A program made the position numbers and the translations under genes. The notes below the pieces were generated by a model, which saw only the letters and a program-made list of their open reading frames with translations, did no database searches and was not told the origin of the DNA. A DNA stretch of 64,000 nucleotides from Azospirillum halopraeferens DSM 3675 (GTDB taxonomy: Bacteria > Pseudomonadota > Alphaproteobacteria > Azospirillales > Azospirillaceae), in assembly GCF_000429625.1 (NCBI RefSeq), contig NZ_AUCF01000027.1, forward strand, positions 1 through 64,000. The letters run 5' to 3'. Within the stretch, counting starts at the first letter, position 1, and the number at the start of each line of letters is the position of its first letter. Shown here one piece after another: positions 16,600 through 25,135 of this stretch.

Positions 16600-17934
16600 A
16601 TGGCGCGGCGTCGCGACCGGGGCGGAGCCTCCGGTGGGGATGAGGGGCTGTTCACCGGCGCCGCACCGCGCCCGCTGGCCGACCGGCTGCGCCCGCGTAC
16701 CCTGGACCAAGTGGTGGGGCAGGAGCATCTGCTGAAGCCCGACGGCCCCATCGGTCGCATGGTCGCCACCCGCCGGCTGGCGTCCATGATCCTGTGGGGT
16801 CCCCCGGGGTGCGGCAAGACCACCATCGCCCGGTTGCTGGCCCAATCGACCGATCTGCACTTCGAGCCGCTGTCGGCGGTGTTCTCCGGTGTCGCCGACC
16901 TGCGCCGCGTGTTCGAGGCGGCGCGGGAGCGGCGGACGGCGGGGCAGGGGACCCTGCTGTTCATCGACGAGATCCACCGCTTCAACCGTGCCCAGCAGGA
17001 CGGTTTCCTGCCCTATGTGGAGGACGGGACGGTGACGCTGGTGGGCGCCACCACCGAGAACCCGTCGTTCGAGCTGAACGCCGCCCTGTTGTCGCGGGCC
17101 CAGGTGTTCGTGCTCAACCGGCTGGACGACGGGGCACTGGAGCGGCTGCTGCAACGCGCCGAGTCGGAGGAGGGGCGGCCGCTGCCGCTGGACCCCGACG
17201 CCCGCGCCGCGCTGAAGGCCATGGCCGACGGCGACGGCCGGTTCTGCCTGAACCTGTGCGAGGAGCTGTTCGCACTGCCGCCGGGCGCCGACCTCGACAC
17301 CACGGCGCTCACCGCCACGGTGCAGCGGCGCGCGCCTCTGTACGACAAGGCGCAGGAGGGGCACTACAACCTCATCAGCGCGCTCCACAAGTCGCTGCGC
17401 GGCTCCGACACCGACGCGGCGCTGTACTGGCTGGCCCGCATGCTGGCCGGCGGGGAGGACCCGCGGTACATCGCCCGCCGCCTCACCCGCTTCGCCGTGG
17501 AGGACATCGGGCTGGCCGACCCCAACGCTCTGGTCCAGGCCACCGCGGCGTGGGACGCCTACGAGCGTCTGGGCAGCCCGGAAGGGGAACTGGCCATCGC
17601 CCAGCTCGTCGTCTACCTCGGCACGGCGCCCAAATCAAACGCCGCCTACGTGGCCTACAAGGCGGCCATGCGGGCGGCGCGGGAGACCGGGTCGCTGATG
17701 CCGCCCAAGCACATCCTCAACGCCCCCACGCGGCTGATGAAGGACATCGGCTACGGCGCCGGCTACGCCTACGACCACGACACGGAGGAGGGCTTCTCGG
17801 GGCAGGACTATTTCCCCGAGGGCATGGGCCGGCGGGAGTTCTACCGTCCCGTGGAACGGGGCTTCGAACGAGAAATTCGCAAGCGTCTGGATTATTGGGC
17901 CCGGTTGCGCGTTAAGCGTAACAGTGAGCACTAG
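16600..17934 (+). CDS. rarA: Replication-associated recombination protein RarA (MgsA)
   Basis: Protein of 444 residues, an AAA+ ATPase of the clamp-loader type that acts at stalled replication forks with SSB. Walker A GPPGCGKT is at residues 67-74, Walker B FIDEIHRFN at 121-129, and the sensor 1 stretch GATTENPSFELNAALLSRAQVF follows at about 148-170. The C-terminal part with PRYIARRLTRFAVEDIGLADPNAL and the end HDTEEGFSGQDYFPEGMGRREFY is specific to RarA. Length is usual for the family. Confidence 0.95.
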   Translation: MARRRDRGGASGGDEGLFTGAAPRPLADRLRPRTLDQVVGQEHLLKPDGPIGRMVATRRLASMILWGPPGCGKTTIARLLAQSTDLHFEPLSAVFSGVADLRRVFEAARERRTAGQGTLLFIDEIHRFNRAQQDGFLPYVEDGTVTLVGATTENPSFELNAALLSRAQVFVLNRLDDGALERLLQRAESEEGRPLPLDPDARAALKAMADGDGRFCLNLCEELFALPPGADLDTTALTATVQRRAPLYDKAQEGHYNLISALHKSLRGSDTDAALYWLARMLAGGEDPRYIARRLTRFAVEDIGLADPNALVQATAAWDAYERLGSPEGELAIAQLVVYLGTAPKSNAAYVAYKAAMRAARETGSLMPPKHILNAPTRLMKDIGYGAGYAYDHDTEEGFSGQDYFPEGMGRREFYRPVERGFEREIRKRLDYWARLRVKRNSEH

Positions 17935-18000
17935 CGGTGCCGCGGCGGTCTTCGCACCGCCGCCCGGGGCGCGGCGGTGCGCCCATTGGATGCCGGTCCC

Positions 18001-19164
18001 ATGCCCGCTCCCGCCCGACCCGCGCGCGATTTCCGCATCGACCTGTTCCGCGGACTCGCCCTGCTGATGATCTTCATCGACCACATCCCCGGCAACCCGT
18101 TGAGCAGCCTGACCCTGCACCGCATGGGCTTCTCCGACGCGGCGGAGGTGTTCGTGCTGCTGGCGGGACTGTCGGCCACCCTGGCCTATGGCGCGACCTT
18201 CGAGCGGAGCTGGACGCTGGGTGCCGTCCGCATCGCCGGCCGCTGTTGGGAGCTGTACTCCACCCACATCGTGCTGCTGCTGGCGGTGGCCGGGCTGCTG
18301 GTCGCCGTCAGCGCCCTGGCGGCGAATCCGGACTATCTGGCCCATGCCGGGTACCGCCCGCTGTTCGTCGGCACGGAAACCGCGCTGGGCCATGCGCTGA
18401 CCCTGACCTATCTGCCCAACTATCTCGACATCCTGCCGCTGTACGTGGTGCTGCTGGCCCTGGTGCCGGTGATGCTGCCGCTGGCCCGCCGGTCCCCGGC
18501 CGCCGCCCTGGCGGTCAGTCTGGCGGTGTACGGGGCGGCACGCGCCCTCGGCCTGACGCTGCCCAACACGCCGCTGGACGGCACCTGGTTCTTCAACCCC
18601 TTCGCCTGGCAACTGCTGTTCGTCATCGGCATCGTCACCGGCCTGGCGGCCGGCCGGAGCGAGCGGGTGGTGCCGCGCAGCCCCGCGCTGCGGGCGGCGG
18701 CGTGGGGGTATCTGGCCATCGCCTTCGTGGCGGTGGCGCCCTGGTGCGACATCCCCGGCCTTGAGGGCTGGAGGCTCGTGCCCGACGGGGTGCTGCCGGC
18801 CATGGACAAGGCCGACCTGTCGCCATGGCGTCTGTTGCACGCCCTGGCGCTTGTCTATGCGGTGGTCGACCTCATCCCCGCCGACACCCGCCTGGCCGAA
18901 TGGGCGCCGGCGCGGGCGGTGGCCCTGTGCGGCGCGCAGGCGCTGCCGGTGTTCTGCATCGGCACCGTGCTGTCGCGCGCAGGGGAGATCTACGCGGTGG
19001 AAACCGGCGGCGGTGCTGCGGCCATGGTGTCGGCATCGATCGTCGGCGTGGCCGTCCTGCTGCTGTCGGCGCGGGTGGCGGCGTGGTACCGTGCCAAGCC
19101 GTGGCGGCGCTCCGGCGAAACCGGGACGCTGCCGGTCCGTGGCGTGCCGAGCGAGGCGCGGTGA
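18001..19164 (+). CDS. opgC: OpgC-type membrane acyltransferase (first copy)
   Basis: Protein of 387 residues from ATG 18001 (an in-frame GTG at 17977 would add 8). It belongs to the OpgC family of integral-membrane proteins, related to acyltransferase-3 enzymes, which in E. coli succinylate osmoregulated periplasmic glucans. Ten or so hydrophobic segments are visible. The N-terminal signature FRIDLFRGLALLMIFIDHIPGNPLSSLTLHRMGFSDAAEVFVLLAG (about residues 12-57) is characteristic. A second copy lies at 20717-21865 on the other strand. The stop overlaps the next start by 4 bases. The substrate here is not known. Confidence 0.88.
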   Translation: MPAPARPARDFRIDLFRGLALLMIFIDHIPGNPLSSLTLHRMGFSDAAEVFVLLAGLSATLAYGATFERSWTLGAVRIAGRCWELYSTHIVLLLAVAGLLVAVSALAANPDYLAHAGYRPLFVGTETALGHALTLTYLPNYLDILPLYVVLLALVPVMLPLARRSPAAALAVSLAVYGAARALGLTLPNTPLDGTWFFNPFAWQLLFVIGIVTGLAAGRSERVVPRSPALRAAAWGYLAIAFVAVAPWCDIPGLEGWRLVPDGVLPAMDKADLSPWRLLHALALVYAVVDLIPADTRLAEWAPARAVALCGAQALPVFCIGTVLSRAGEIYAVETGGGAAAMVSASIVGVAVLLLSARVAAWYRAKPWRRSGETGTLPVRGVPSEAR

Positions 19165-20090
19165 GCCTGTCCTTTTCCCGTTTCATCGCCATCGACTGGT
19201 CCGGAGCGAAGGGACCGCGCTACGCCGGGGTGGCGGTGGCGGAATGCACGCCCGGCGACGGGGCGCCGCACCCGGTGCCGCCGCCCGCCGGCGGGCGGTG
19301 GTGGTCGCGCACGGCGGTGCACGACTGGCTGCTGACGGTGGCGGCGGAGGAACCGGCGCTGGTCGGGATCGACTGCGCCTTCTCGCTGCCCTTCGCGGTG
19401 GCCGGGCGCTACGGCGCCGCCGATGCCTTCGCCCTGTGGGATCTGGTGGAACGGGTGACCGCCGGGCACCCGGATTTCCTCGGCGGCCCCTTTGCCGAGC
19501 ATCCCGCCTACGCCGGCGATTTCTGGCTGGCCGGCACCCGCCCGGCGGGCTACGGCGATCCTCACCGCGGCACCGAGCACCGCTGCCGCGCCGACGGACT
19601 CGGCAGCCCGCAGAGCCCCTTCAAGCTGATCGGGTCGAAGCAGGTGGGGCGCGGCGCGCTGGCGGGGATGCGGCTGCTGCGCAGCCTGCGCGCCCGCGGC
19701 GGCGGCGGGGTTGCCGTCTGGCCCTTCGAGACACCGCGGCCGGGCGCCACCGTGCTGGTGGAGATCTACCCGCGCCTGTTCCTCCGGCACGCCGGCTTCG
19801 GCCAGCGCAAGATCCGCGCGGCGGCCGACGTGGACGCCGCCCTGGCCCGGCTGGGCTCGGCCCCCGCCGGCCTTACCGACGCGGTCAGCGACCACGACGC
19901 CGACGCGCTGGTGTCCGCCGCCGGCCTGCGGTTTCTGGCCGGGCACCCGGCCGTGTGGTCGCCGCCGGCCCTCGACGAGGAGGCCCGCCGCCGCGAGGGA
20001 TGGATCTTCGGGGTCGGGGCCGAAGGGGCGGGGATGGCGGCGGTCAGCCCCGGCGCTCCGCCAGCGCCAGGATCTCCGCCGTATCCATGA
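19161..20090 (+). CDS. DUF429-family protein (predicted RNase H-like fold)
   Basis: Protein of 309 residues starting from GTG 19161, overlapping the opgC stop (GTGA). The N-terminus FIAIDWSGAKGPRYAGVAVAE resembles the first strand and Asp of RNase H-like nucleases, and GIDCAFSLPF, the middle VEIYPRLFLRHAGFG and VSDHDADALVSAAGL are family landmarks; the last two acidic residues could complete an active site. The family's function is unproven. Its 3' end overlaps the convergent isochorismatase gene by 47 bases. Confidence 0.75.
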   Translation: MSLSFSRFIAIDWSGAKGPRYAGVAVAECTPGDGAPHPVPPPAGGRWWSRTAVHDWLLTVAAEEPALVGIDCAFSLPFAVAGRYGAADAFALWDLVERVTAGHPDFLGGPFAEHPAYAGDFWLAGTRPAGYGDPHRGTEHRCRADGLGSPQSPFKLIGSKQVGRGALAGMRLLRSLRARGGGGVAVWPFETPRPGATVLVEIYPRLFLRHAGFGQRKIRAAADVDAALARLGSAPAGLTDAVSDHDADALVSAAGLRFLAGHPAVWSPPALDEEARRREGWIFGVGAEGAGMAAVSPGAPPAPGSPPYP

Positions 20091-20637
20091 TCCGGGCGTA
20101 TTCGCCCTCCAGGTTGGCCAGGGACAGGGCGTGCACGTCCTCGGCCGGCCAGACGCGGCCGCGGCGGTCACGGCGGGCGCAGGCGAACCCGGCATCGGCC
20201 GCCAGGATGGTGTCGAAGCCCAGGTTGCCGGCCATGCGCACGGTCGCCTCGACGCTGTTGTTGGTCAGCACCCCGGCGACCACCAGGGTGGCAATGCCGT
20301 GTTCGACCAGCCAGGCGTCCAGGCCGGTGCCGATGAAGGCGCTGTTGGTGGTCTTGGCCACCACGCGTTCGCCGGGCAGGGGCTGCGCCTCGGGCTTGAA
20401 GGCGTGGCCGGGAGTGGTCGGGCGGTAGGGGGAGTCCGGTTCCTGCGAATCGTGGCGCACATGGACCACCGGGCGCCCCGTCGCGCGCCACGCCGCCAGC
20501 AGGGCCGCCACGTTGCCTTCCGCCTGCGGGTTGTTGCGCGGCCCGTGCACCGCCCAGCGCGGATCGTCGATGGCGCGCTGCAGGTCGATGAGAAGGAGGG
20601 CGGCGTTGGCCGGCAGGGCGGCGGGGCGGTTGGGCAT
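20044..20637 (-). CDS. Isochorismatase-fold hydrolase with Ser in place of the usual Cys
   Basis: Protein of 197 residues of the cysteine-hydrolase (isochorismatase-like) family. Members of this subgroup hydrolyse amides or related bonds with an Asp-Lys-Cys triad. Asp18 (LLIDLQ) and Lys95 (VVAKTTNSAF) are in place, but the residue at the nucleophile position is Ser128: GVLTNNSVEATVRMAGNLGF, where relatives read TNNCVETT. The codon is AGC on the minus strand. The protein may therefore be inactive, use serine, or act like isochorismatases that lack the Cys. Two-thirds of the neighbours are on the same strand (opgC copy, SGNH hydrolase). Confidence 0.85.
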   Translation of the reverse strand: MPNRPAALPANAALLLIDLQRAIDDPRWAVHGPRNNPQAEGNVAALLAAWRATGRPVVHVRHDSQEPDSPYRPTTPGHAFKPEAQPLPGERVVAKTTNSAFIGTGLDAWLVEHGIATLVVAGVLTNNSVEATVRMAGNLGFDTILAADAGFACARRDRRGRVWPAEDVHALSLANLEGEYARIMDTAEILALAERRG

Positions 20638-20716
20638 GGGCGGTGGCTCCGGATAGGGTCACCGCCACTCTGGCAAAGCCGCCGTCACTGCACCAGAGGT
20701 GGCGCGCCCGGCCGGA

Positions 20717-21865
20717 TCAGGCGCTGCCGGCCGCGGCGACCGGGAAGCGGTCCGCCGTCGCTGCGCCACCGGCCGGCCGCTTCAGGGTGCGGCTCCACTC
20801 GATCAGACGGGCGAGGGCCACCATCATCGCCACGCCGGCGAGCCCGGTCGCCACCTGCACGGGGATGCCGTCGCCGGCCACCGTGTTCACCACGTCCGCC
20901 AGGGGGGCCAGGATCACGCCCAGGCAGAACACCTCCAGGGAGTGGCGGCCGATCAGGCGCATGCGCGCGCTCAACGGATGGTCGAGCCAGGATCCGCGGG
21001 GCACCAGCGCCGCCGCGCACAGGGCCAGGGCCAGGAAATGCAGCAGACGCAGGGGGTGCAGGTCGGTCTTGCTGACGGGATAGATCAGATCAGCGACCAC
21101 GGCGGGCATCAGTGCGTCGTGCAGGGCGGGGATGCGCCACGACAGGGCCAGCAGCCCACCCAGCACCAGGACGCCGATGGCGCCCGCCAGCAGCGGTGCG
21201 GGAACCCGCCGGGGTCCGGCGTCGGCGGGGCGGGACGCGGCGGCGGCGCCCAGGACGAACAGGAACTGCCACGCCAGGGGATTGAAGAACCACACCTCGC
21301 CGTCGCGGCCCGGCAGGTTCCAGCCGAACACCGGCACCGCGACGTAAAGCACCGCCGACGCCGCCACCGCCGCGCCCCGCCACCGCACCAGCACCGGCAG
21401 CAGCAGGACCAGCAGGGCCAGCAGCACGATGTAGAGGGGCAAGGGGTCCATCAACCCCGGCTTGAAGCGCAGCATCAGGGCGTCCACCAGGGCCACGGGC
21501 GTCTGGGTGACGAAGTAGTCGAGATTGAACTCCGCCACGAAATCCCGGCCGTGAACCCGCGCGCTGGCCAGCACCACGATGCCGGTCAGCAGCACCAGCA
21601 GGAAGATGTGGGCCACGTACAGGGTCCAGACGCGTTTCAGGACGCGCATGGCCGCCGCCGCCCAGCCGTCGCGCCGCAGCACGCCGCCATAGGCCAGCGC
21701 CGCGCTGTAGCCGGCGAGGAACACGAAGACCTCCGCCGCGTCACTGAGTCCGAAGTTGCGCATGGACAGCATTCCCAGAATGCTGCCCGGCGTGTGGTCC
21801 CAGAAGATGAACACCAGGGCAAGGCCCCGGTAGAAATCGACTCGCCCGTCGCGCTCGGCTTTCAC
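20717..21865 (-). CDS. opgC: OpgC-type membrane acyltransferase (second copy)
   Basis: Protein of 382 residues, paralogous to the copy at 18001-19164: RVDFYRGLALVFIFWDHTPGSILGMLSMRNFGLSDAAEVFVFLAG aligns with the first copy's opening. About ten membrane segments are visible. It lies 111 bases downstream of the SGNH hydrolase gene on the same strand, so the pair is probably one transcript. A membrane acyltransferase with a periplasmic SGNH partner is the layout of several glycan O-acylation systems. ATG 21865 is the only good start. Confidence 0.87.
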   Translation of the reverse strand: MKAERDGRVDFYRGLALVFIFWDHTPGSILGMLSMRNFGLSDAAEVFVFLAGYSAALAYGGVLRRDGWAAAAMRVLKRVWTLYVAHIFLLVLLTGIVVLASARVHGRDFVAEFNLDYFVTQTPVALVDALMLRFKPGLMDPLPLYIVLLALLVLLLPVLVRWRGAAVAASAVLYVAVPVFGWNLPGRDGEVWFFNPLAWQFLFVLGAAAASRPADAGPRRVPAPLLAGAIGVLVLGGLLALSWRIPALHDALMPAVVADLIYPVSKTDLHPLRLLHFLALALCAAALVPRGSWLDHPLSARMRLIGRHSLEVFCLGVILAPLADVVNTVAGDGIPVQVATGLAGVAMMVALARLIEWSRTLKRPAGGAATADRFPVAAAGSA

Positions 21866-21976
21866 GGACCGCCTCGCACCGTTGTTTCGGATGCGCTGAT
21901 AAGCGGAAGGGGAACGGCGGCTTCCGGGAAAGGTTCCTGTGCCTCGCCTGTGTCCTTTTTCGGACGCGGGCGGCGG

Positions 21977-22738
21977 TCAGCGGGCGGCGGTCGTGCGGCG
22001 CTCCTCCGGAACGGGGGTGGCGATCATCTCCGCCAGGAACTCCGCCACGCAGCGGTAGCTCGGGTCGCGCATGTGGAAGCCGTCGCTGCTGAGGATGGTG
22101 TCCGCGGTGAAGGTGCCGCTGTCCAGCCACCACTTCATGATGCCGTAGCGGTCGAGCACGGGCACGTTCAGCTCCCGCCCCAGGTCGCGCACCGCGTCCA
22201 CATAGGCGCGGTAGGAGCCGACCCGCGTCTCGCCCGGAAAGGACTGCGGGTTCATCAGGATCAGGTCGGCGCCGGCGCGGCGGGCGCGCGCCACGCCGTC
22301 GCGCACGGTGGCGGCGAAGGCGGCCAGGGGGACGCGCTGCACGCTGTCGTTGGTGCCCACCTGCCAGATCAGCAGGTCCGGCTTCTCCGCCAGCACGTCG
22401 CGGTCGAAGCGGGCGAGGTTGGCGGCGGCGGTCTCACCCCCCTTGCCCCGGTTGACCACCTCAACCGGCGCCGGGACGTACGCGCGGCTCAGCATCTCCT
22501 TGAGCTGGGCCGGATAGGTCGCCGCCGGTCCGGAGGCGCCGGCGCCTTCCGTGCTCGACGAGCCCAGCGCCACCACCTTCACCGGGCGCCGGGTGGCCAG
22601 CGCCTCGCGGGTGCGGGTCAGGCCGGCGGCGGCCTGATCGGTCCCGGCGGGAAGCGGGCACTGGTCCGACGCCGCGGCAGCGCCGGCCCCCGTCAGCAGC
22701 GCAAGGGCCAGCAGACCACGGCCCATCCATCGGTGCAT
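21977..22738 (-). CDS. Periplasmic SGNH/GDSL hydrolase
   Basis: Protein of 253 residues with a Sec signal peptide (about residues 1-24, MGRGLLALALLTGAGAAAAS). SGNH blocks are complete: GSSSTEG with Ser61, Gly in NRGKGG (block II), GTND with Asn130 (block III) and DGFH with Asp219 and His222 (block V). The family comprises esterases and acyl carriers acting on polysaccharides, lipids or peptidoglycan. ATG 22738 is preferred, with GGGAGAG just before; in-frame GTG/ATG at 22786/22783 would spoil the signal peptide. A CtrA-type box lies 53 bases upstream. opgC follows downstream. Confidence 0.85.
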   Translation of the reverse strand: MHRWMGRGLLALALLTGAGAAAASDQCPLPAGTDQAAAGLTRTREALATRRPVKVVALGSSSTEGAGASGPAATYPAQLKEMLSRAYVPAPVEVVNRGKGGETAAANLARFDRDVLAEKPDLLIWQVGTNDSVQRVPLAAFAATVRDGVARARRAGADLILMNPQSFPGETRVGSYRAYVDAVRDLGRELNVPVLDRYGIMKWWLDSGTFTADTILSSDGFHMRDPSYRCVAEFLAEMIATPVPEERRTTAAR

Positions 22739-22790
22739 CCATACTCTCCCGGTGTTTCCCGAATCCGCCGGGATTGTTGGCATCACATGG

Positions 22791-22805
22791 TTAATTTGAC
22801 CTTAA
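22791..22805 (-). promoter_or_regulatory. CtrA-type box TTAA-N7-TTAA
   Basis: Two TTAA half-sites (22791-22794 and 22802-22805) are exactly seven bases apart. Read on the minus strand it continues TTAACCAT, close to the full CtrA consensus. It sits 53 bases upstream of the SGNH hydrolase start and about 160 upstream of fluC. TTAA is rare in this GC-rich sequence. Confidence 0.5.
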
Positions 22806-22963
22806 GTCCGGGGGTGTTTTCCCGCGCCCGCGGCGGGCCGTTCGTCGCGGGGCGGCCGTGCGTCGATTCTCCTGGATTTGCCGGCGCGGTGCTGGCAAAG
22901 GACGGGGCTTGCGCCGTTCCGTTCGCCGTCGGGGCCGGGCGAATCCGCCGAAGGGGACTGTCC

Positions 22964-23359
22964 GTGTCGGTTTCCACCATTCTTGCCGTCGCCGCCGGCG
23001 GAGCGCTCGGTTCGGTCGGGCGGTACCTGACCATGGTGACGGTGGGGCACTGGCTGGGCACCGGCTTTCCCTACGGAACCCTGACGGTCAACGTCGCCGG
23101 CTGTTTCGTCATGGGGGTGCTGGCGGAGCTGGCGGCGCTGGTCTGGTCGCCGTCGCCGGAGCTGCGGGCCCTGGTGATGGTCGGCGTGCTCGGCGGCTTC
23201 ACCACCTTTTCCTCGTTCGCGCTCGACATCGGCGTGCTGGTCGGGCGCAACGCCTATCTGGAGGCAGGAATGTACATGGCGGCCTCGCTGGTCCTGACGG
23301 TGACCGGCTTTTTCGCCGGCCTGGCGCTGGTGCGCTCCTTGGCGGGGCCCGTGCTGTGA
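22964..23359 (+). CDS. fluC: Fluoride channel FluC (CrcB)
   Basis: Protein of 131 residues with four membrane helices; FluC dimers export fluoride across the inner membrane. Family motifs are GGALGSVGRYL (residues 12-22), GTLTVNVAGCFVMG with the conserved Asn, and GGFTTFSSFALDIG, the Phe/Thr/Ser fluoride path. Start is GTG 22964 with AAGGGG 7 bases upstream. No fluoride riboswitch is seen in the 225 bases upstream. The stop overlaps the rluC start by 4 bases; fluC-rluC-HAD-atp12 is a recurring alphaproteobacterial order. Confidence 0.92.
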   Translation: MSVSTILAVAAGGALGSVGRYLTMVTVGHWLGTGFPYGTLTVNVAGCFVMGVLAELAALVWSPSPELRALVMVGVLGGFTTFSSFALDIGVLVGRNAYLEAGMYMAASLVLTVTGFFAGLALVRSLAGPVL

Positions 23360-24345
23360 GCGCCGTCGAAACGCGCACCGTCAGCGCCGACGAGGCCGAC
23401 ATCCGCCTCGACCGCTGGTTCAAGCGCCATTTCCCCGACCTGACCCACGGTCACCTCCAGCGCCTGCTGCGCACCGGCCAGGTGCGGGTGGACGGCAAGC
23501 GGGCGGAGGCCGGCACCCGGCTGGCGCCGGGGCAGAGCGTGCGGGTGCCGCCGCTGACCGTTCCCGCCGACACCCCGGCAAAGCCGAAGGCGCCCGCGGC
23601 GGTCACGTCGCGCGACGCCGAGGCGCTGCAGGCCCGCGTCCTCTACAAGGACGACGACGTCATCGCCATCGACAAGCCGCCGGGGCTGGCCGTGCAGGGC
23701 GGCACCAACACGTCGCGCCATCTGGACGCCATGCTCGACGCCCTGCGCTTCGGTGCGGCGGAGCGGCCGAAGCTGGTGCACCGGCTGGACAAGGACACCT
23801 CCGGCGTGCTGCTGCTGGCGCGCACCGGCTTCGCGGCGGCGAAGCTGGCGGAGATGTTCCGCGGCCGCGACGTGCGCAAGATCTACTGGGCCGCCACCGC
23901 CGGCGTGCCCAAGCCCTATCAGGGCAAGATCGACCTGCCGCTGGCCAAGGAGGGCGGCGCCCACGGCGAGCGGGTGGCCACCGACGCCGAGGACGGCAAG
24001 CGCGCCGTCAGCCTCTACACCGTGGTGGAGAACGCCGGCAAGTCCGCCGCCTTCGTCGCCCTGTGGCCGCTGACCGGGCGCACCCACCAGCTTCGCGTCC
24101 ACATGGCGGCCATCGGCACGCCGATCCTGGGCGACGGCAAGTACGGCGGGCAGGACGCCTTCCTGCCGGGGGCGGAGGTGGCGAAGAAGCTGCACCTGCA
24201 CGCCCGCCGCCTGATCCTGCCGCACCCGCGCGGCGGGCGGACCATCGACGTGACCGCCCCCTTGCCCGACCACATGGCGGCGACGTGGCGCTACCTGGGC
24301 TTCAGCGCCAACCTGCGCGAGGACCCCTTCGCCGCGTTCGAGTGA
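23356..24345 (+). CDS. rluC: 23S rRNA pseudouridine synthase of the RluC/RluD family
   Basis: Protein of 329 residues. An S4 RNA-binding domain is at about residues 10-65 (DIRLDRWFKRHFPDLTHGHLQRLLRTGQVRVDGKRA). The catalytic domain has the RluA-type motif HRLDKDTSGVLLLAR with the catalytic Asp (about residue 142), and the later GRTHQLRVHMAAIGTPILGDGKYGG. Family members modify several uridines of 23S rRNA; the exact target is not proven. GTG start overlaps fluC. A strong GC hairpin follows the stop. Confidence 0.93.
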   Translation: MSAVETRTVSADEADIRLDRWFKRHFPDLTHGHLQRLLRTGQVRVDGKRAEAGTRLAPGQSVRVPPLTVPADTPAKPKAPAAVTSRDAEALQARVLYKDDDVIAIDKPPGLAVQGGTNTSRHLDAMLDALRFGAAERPKLVHRLDKDTSGVLLLARTGFAAAKLAEMFRGRDVRKIYWAATAGVPKPYQGKIDLPLAKEGGAHGERVATDAEDGKRAVSLYTVVENAGKSAAFVALWPLTGRTHQLRVHMAAIGTPILGDGKYGGQDAFLPGAEVAKKLHLHARRLILPHPRGGRTIDVTAPLPDHMAATWRYLGFSANLREDPFAAFE

Positions 24346-24351
24346 CAGGGC

Positions 24352-24385
24352 GGCGGCGTCCGGCCTTGCGGGGCCGGGCGCCGCC
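24352..24385 (+). terminator. Long GC hairpin after rluC
   Basis: A 14-bp stem with one G-U pair (24352-24365 with 24372-24385) and a six-base loop lies 7 bases after the rluC stop. There is no U-run, so it may be a factor-assisted terminator or a 3' end protector. Confidence 0.45.
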
Positions 24386-24439
24386 GGCCATATGATCGCG
24401 ACCGCCCGCCACCCTGCCGAAGCTTCGTTGCGCCCGCCG

Positions 24440-25123
24440 ATGGCATCGTCCCTGCACCTCGCCCTGTTCGACTGCGACGGCACCCTCGTCGACAGCCAGC
24501 ACCTCATCGTCGCCGCCATGGCCGCCGCCTGGCGGCTGCACGGGCTGGACGCGCCGGAGGCGCAGGCGGTGCGCCGGGTCGTCGGCCTGCCGCTGGAGCG
24601 GGCCATCGCCCTGCTGCTGCCCGACCTGCCGGAGGAGCGCCACGGCGCCATCGCCGGCAGCTACCGCGACGCCTTCTTCGACCTGCGGCGGAGCGAGCCG
24701 CCGGAGCCGCTGTTCCCCGGCATCCGCGCCACCCTCGATGTGCTGGACGCCGCCGGCGTGCTGCTGGGCGTGGCGACCGGCAAGTCCCGGCGCGGGCTGC
24801 TGGCGGTGCTGGAGGCGCACGGGCTGCGCCACCGTTTCGTGACGCTGCAAACCGCCGATGTCGTCCCCGGAAAGCCGCACCCGGAGATGGTGCGCCGCGC
24901 CCTGGCGGAGACCGGTGTCGACACCGCCGGCGCGGTGATGATCGGCGACACCACCTACGACATCCAGATGGCGCGCGCCGCCCGCATCCCGTCGGTGGGC
25001 GTGTCCTGGGGATACCACGCGGTGCCGGAACTGGTGGCCGCCGGGGCCGCCCGCATCGTCGGGGACGGCGCCGCAGTGGCCGGGGCGGTGCTGGAGTTGT
25101 TGAACGGTGATACCCGTTCCTGA
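24440..25123 (+). CDS. HAD-superfamily hydrolase (phosphoglycolate-phosphatase-like)
   Basis: Protein of 227 residues from ATG 24440; an in-frame ATG at 24392 would add 16 residues with no better ribosome site. HAD motif I is FDCDGTLVDS (about residues 8-17), motif II is the Thr in GVATGKSRRG, motif III Lys in GKPHPEM, and motif IV MIGDTTYDIQMA. The cap is helical. Substrate unknown; relatives act on small phosphate esters. It lies between rluC and atp12 in a conserved alphaproteobacterial order. Confidence 0.85.
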   Translation: MASSLHLALFDCDGTLVDSQHLIVAAMAAAWRLHGLDAPEAQAVRRVVGLPLERAIALLLPDLPEERHGAIAGSYRDAFFDLRRSEPPEPLFPGIRATLDVLDAAGVLLGVATGKSRRGLLAVLEAHGLRHRFVTLQTADVVPGKPHPEMVRRALAETGVDTAGAVMIGDTTYDIQMARAARIPSVGVSWGYHAVPELVAAGAARIVGDGAAVAGAVLELLNGDTRS

Positions 25124-25135
25124 GGATCGGAAGGC

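Noticed and set aside
20699..22963. Long plus-strand frame running into fluC
   Set aside because: It is Gln/His/Arg-rich sequence antisense to opgC and the SGNH gene. Only the part from GTG 22964 is FluC.
22739..22963. Fluoride riboswitch ahead of fluC
   Set aside because: I looked for the GG-x-GATG core and the pseudoknot halves and found neither. A covariance-model search would be decisive.
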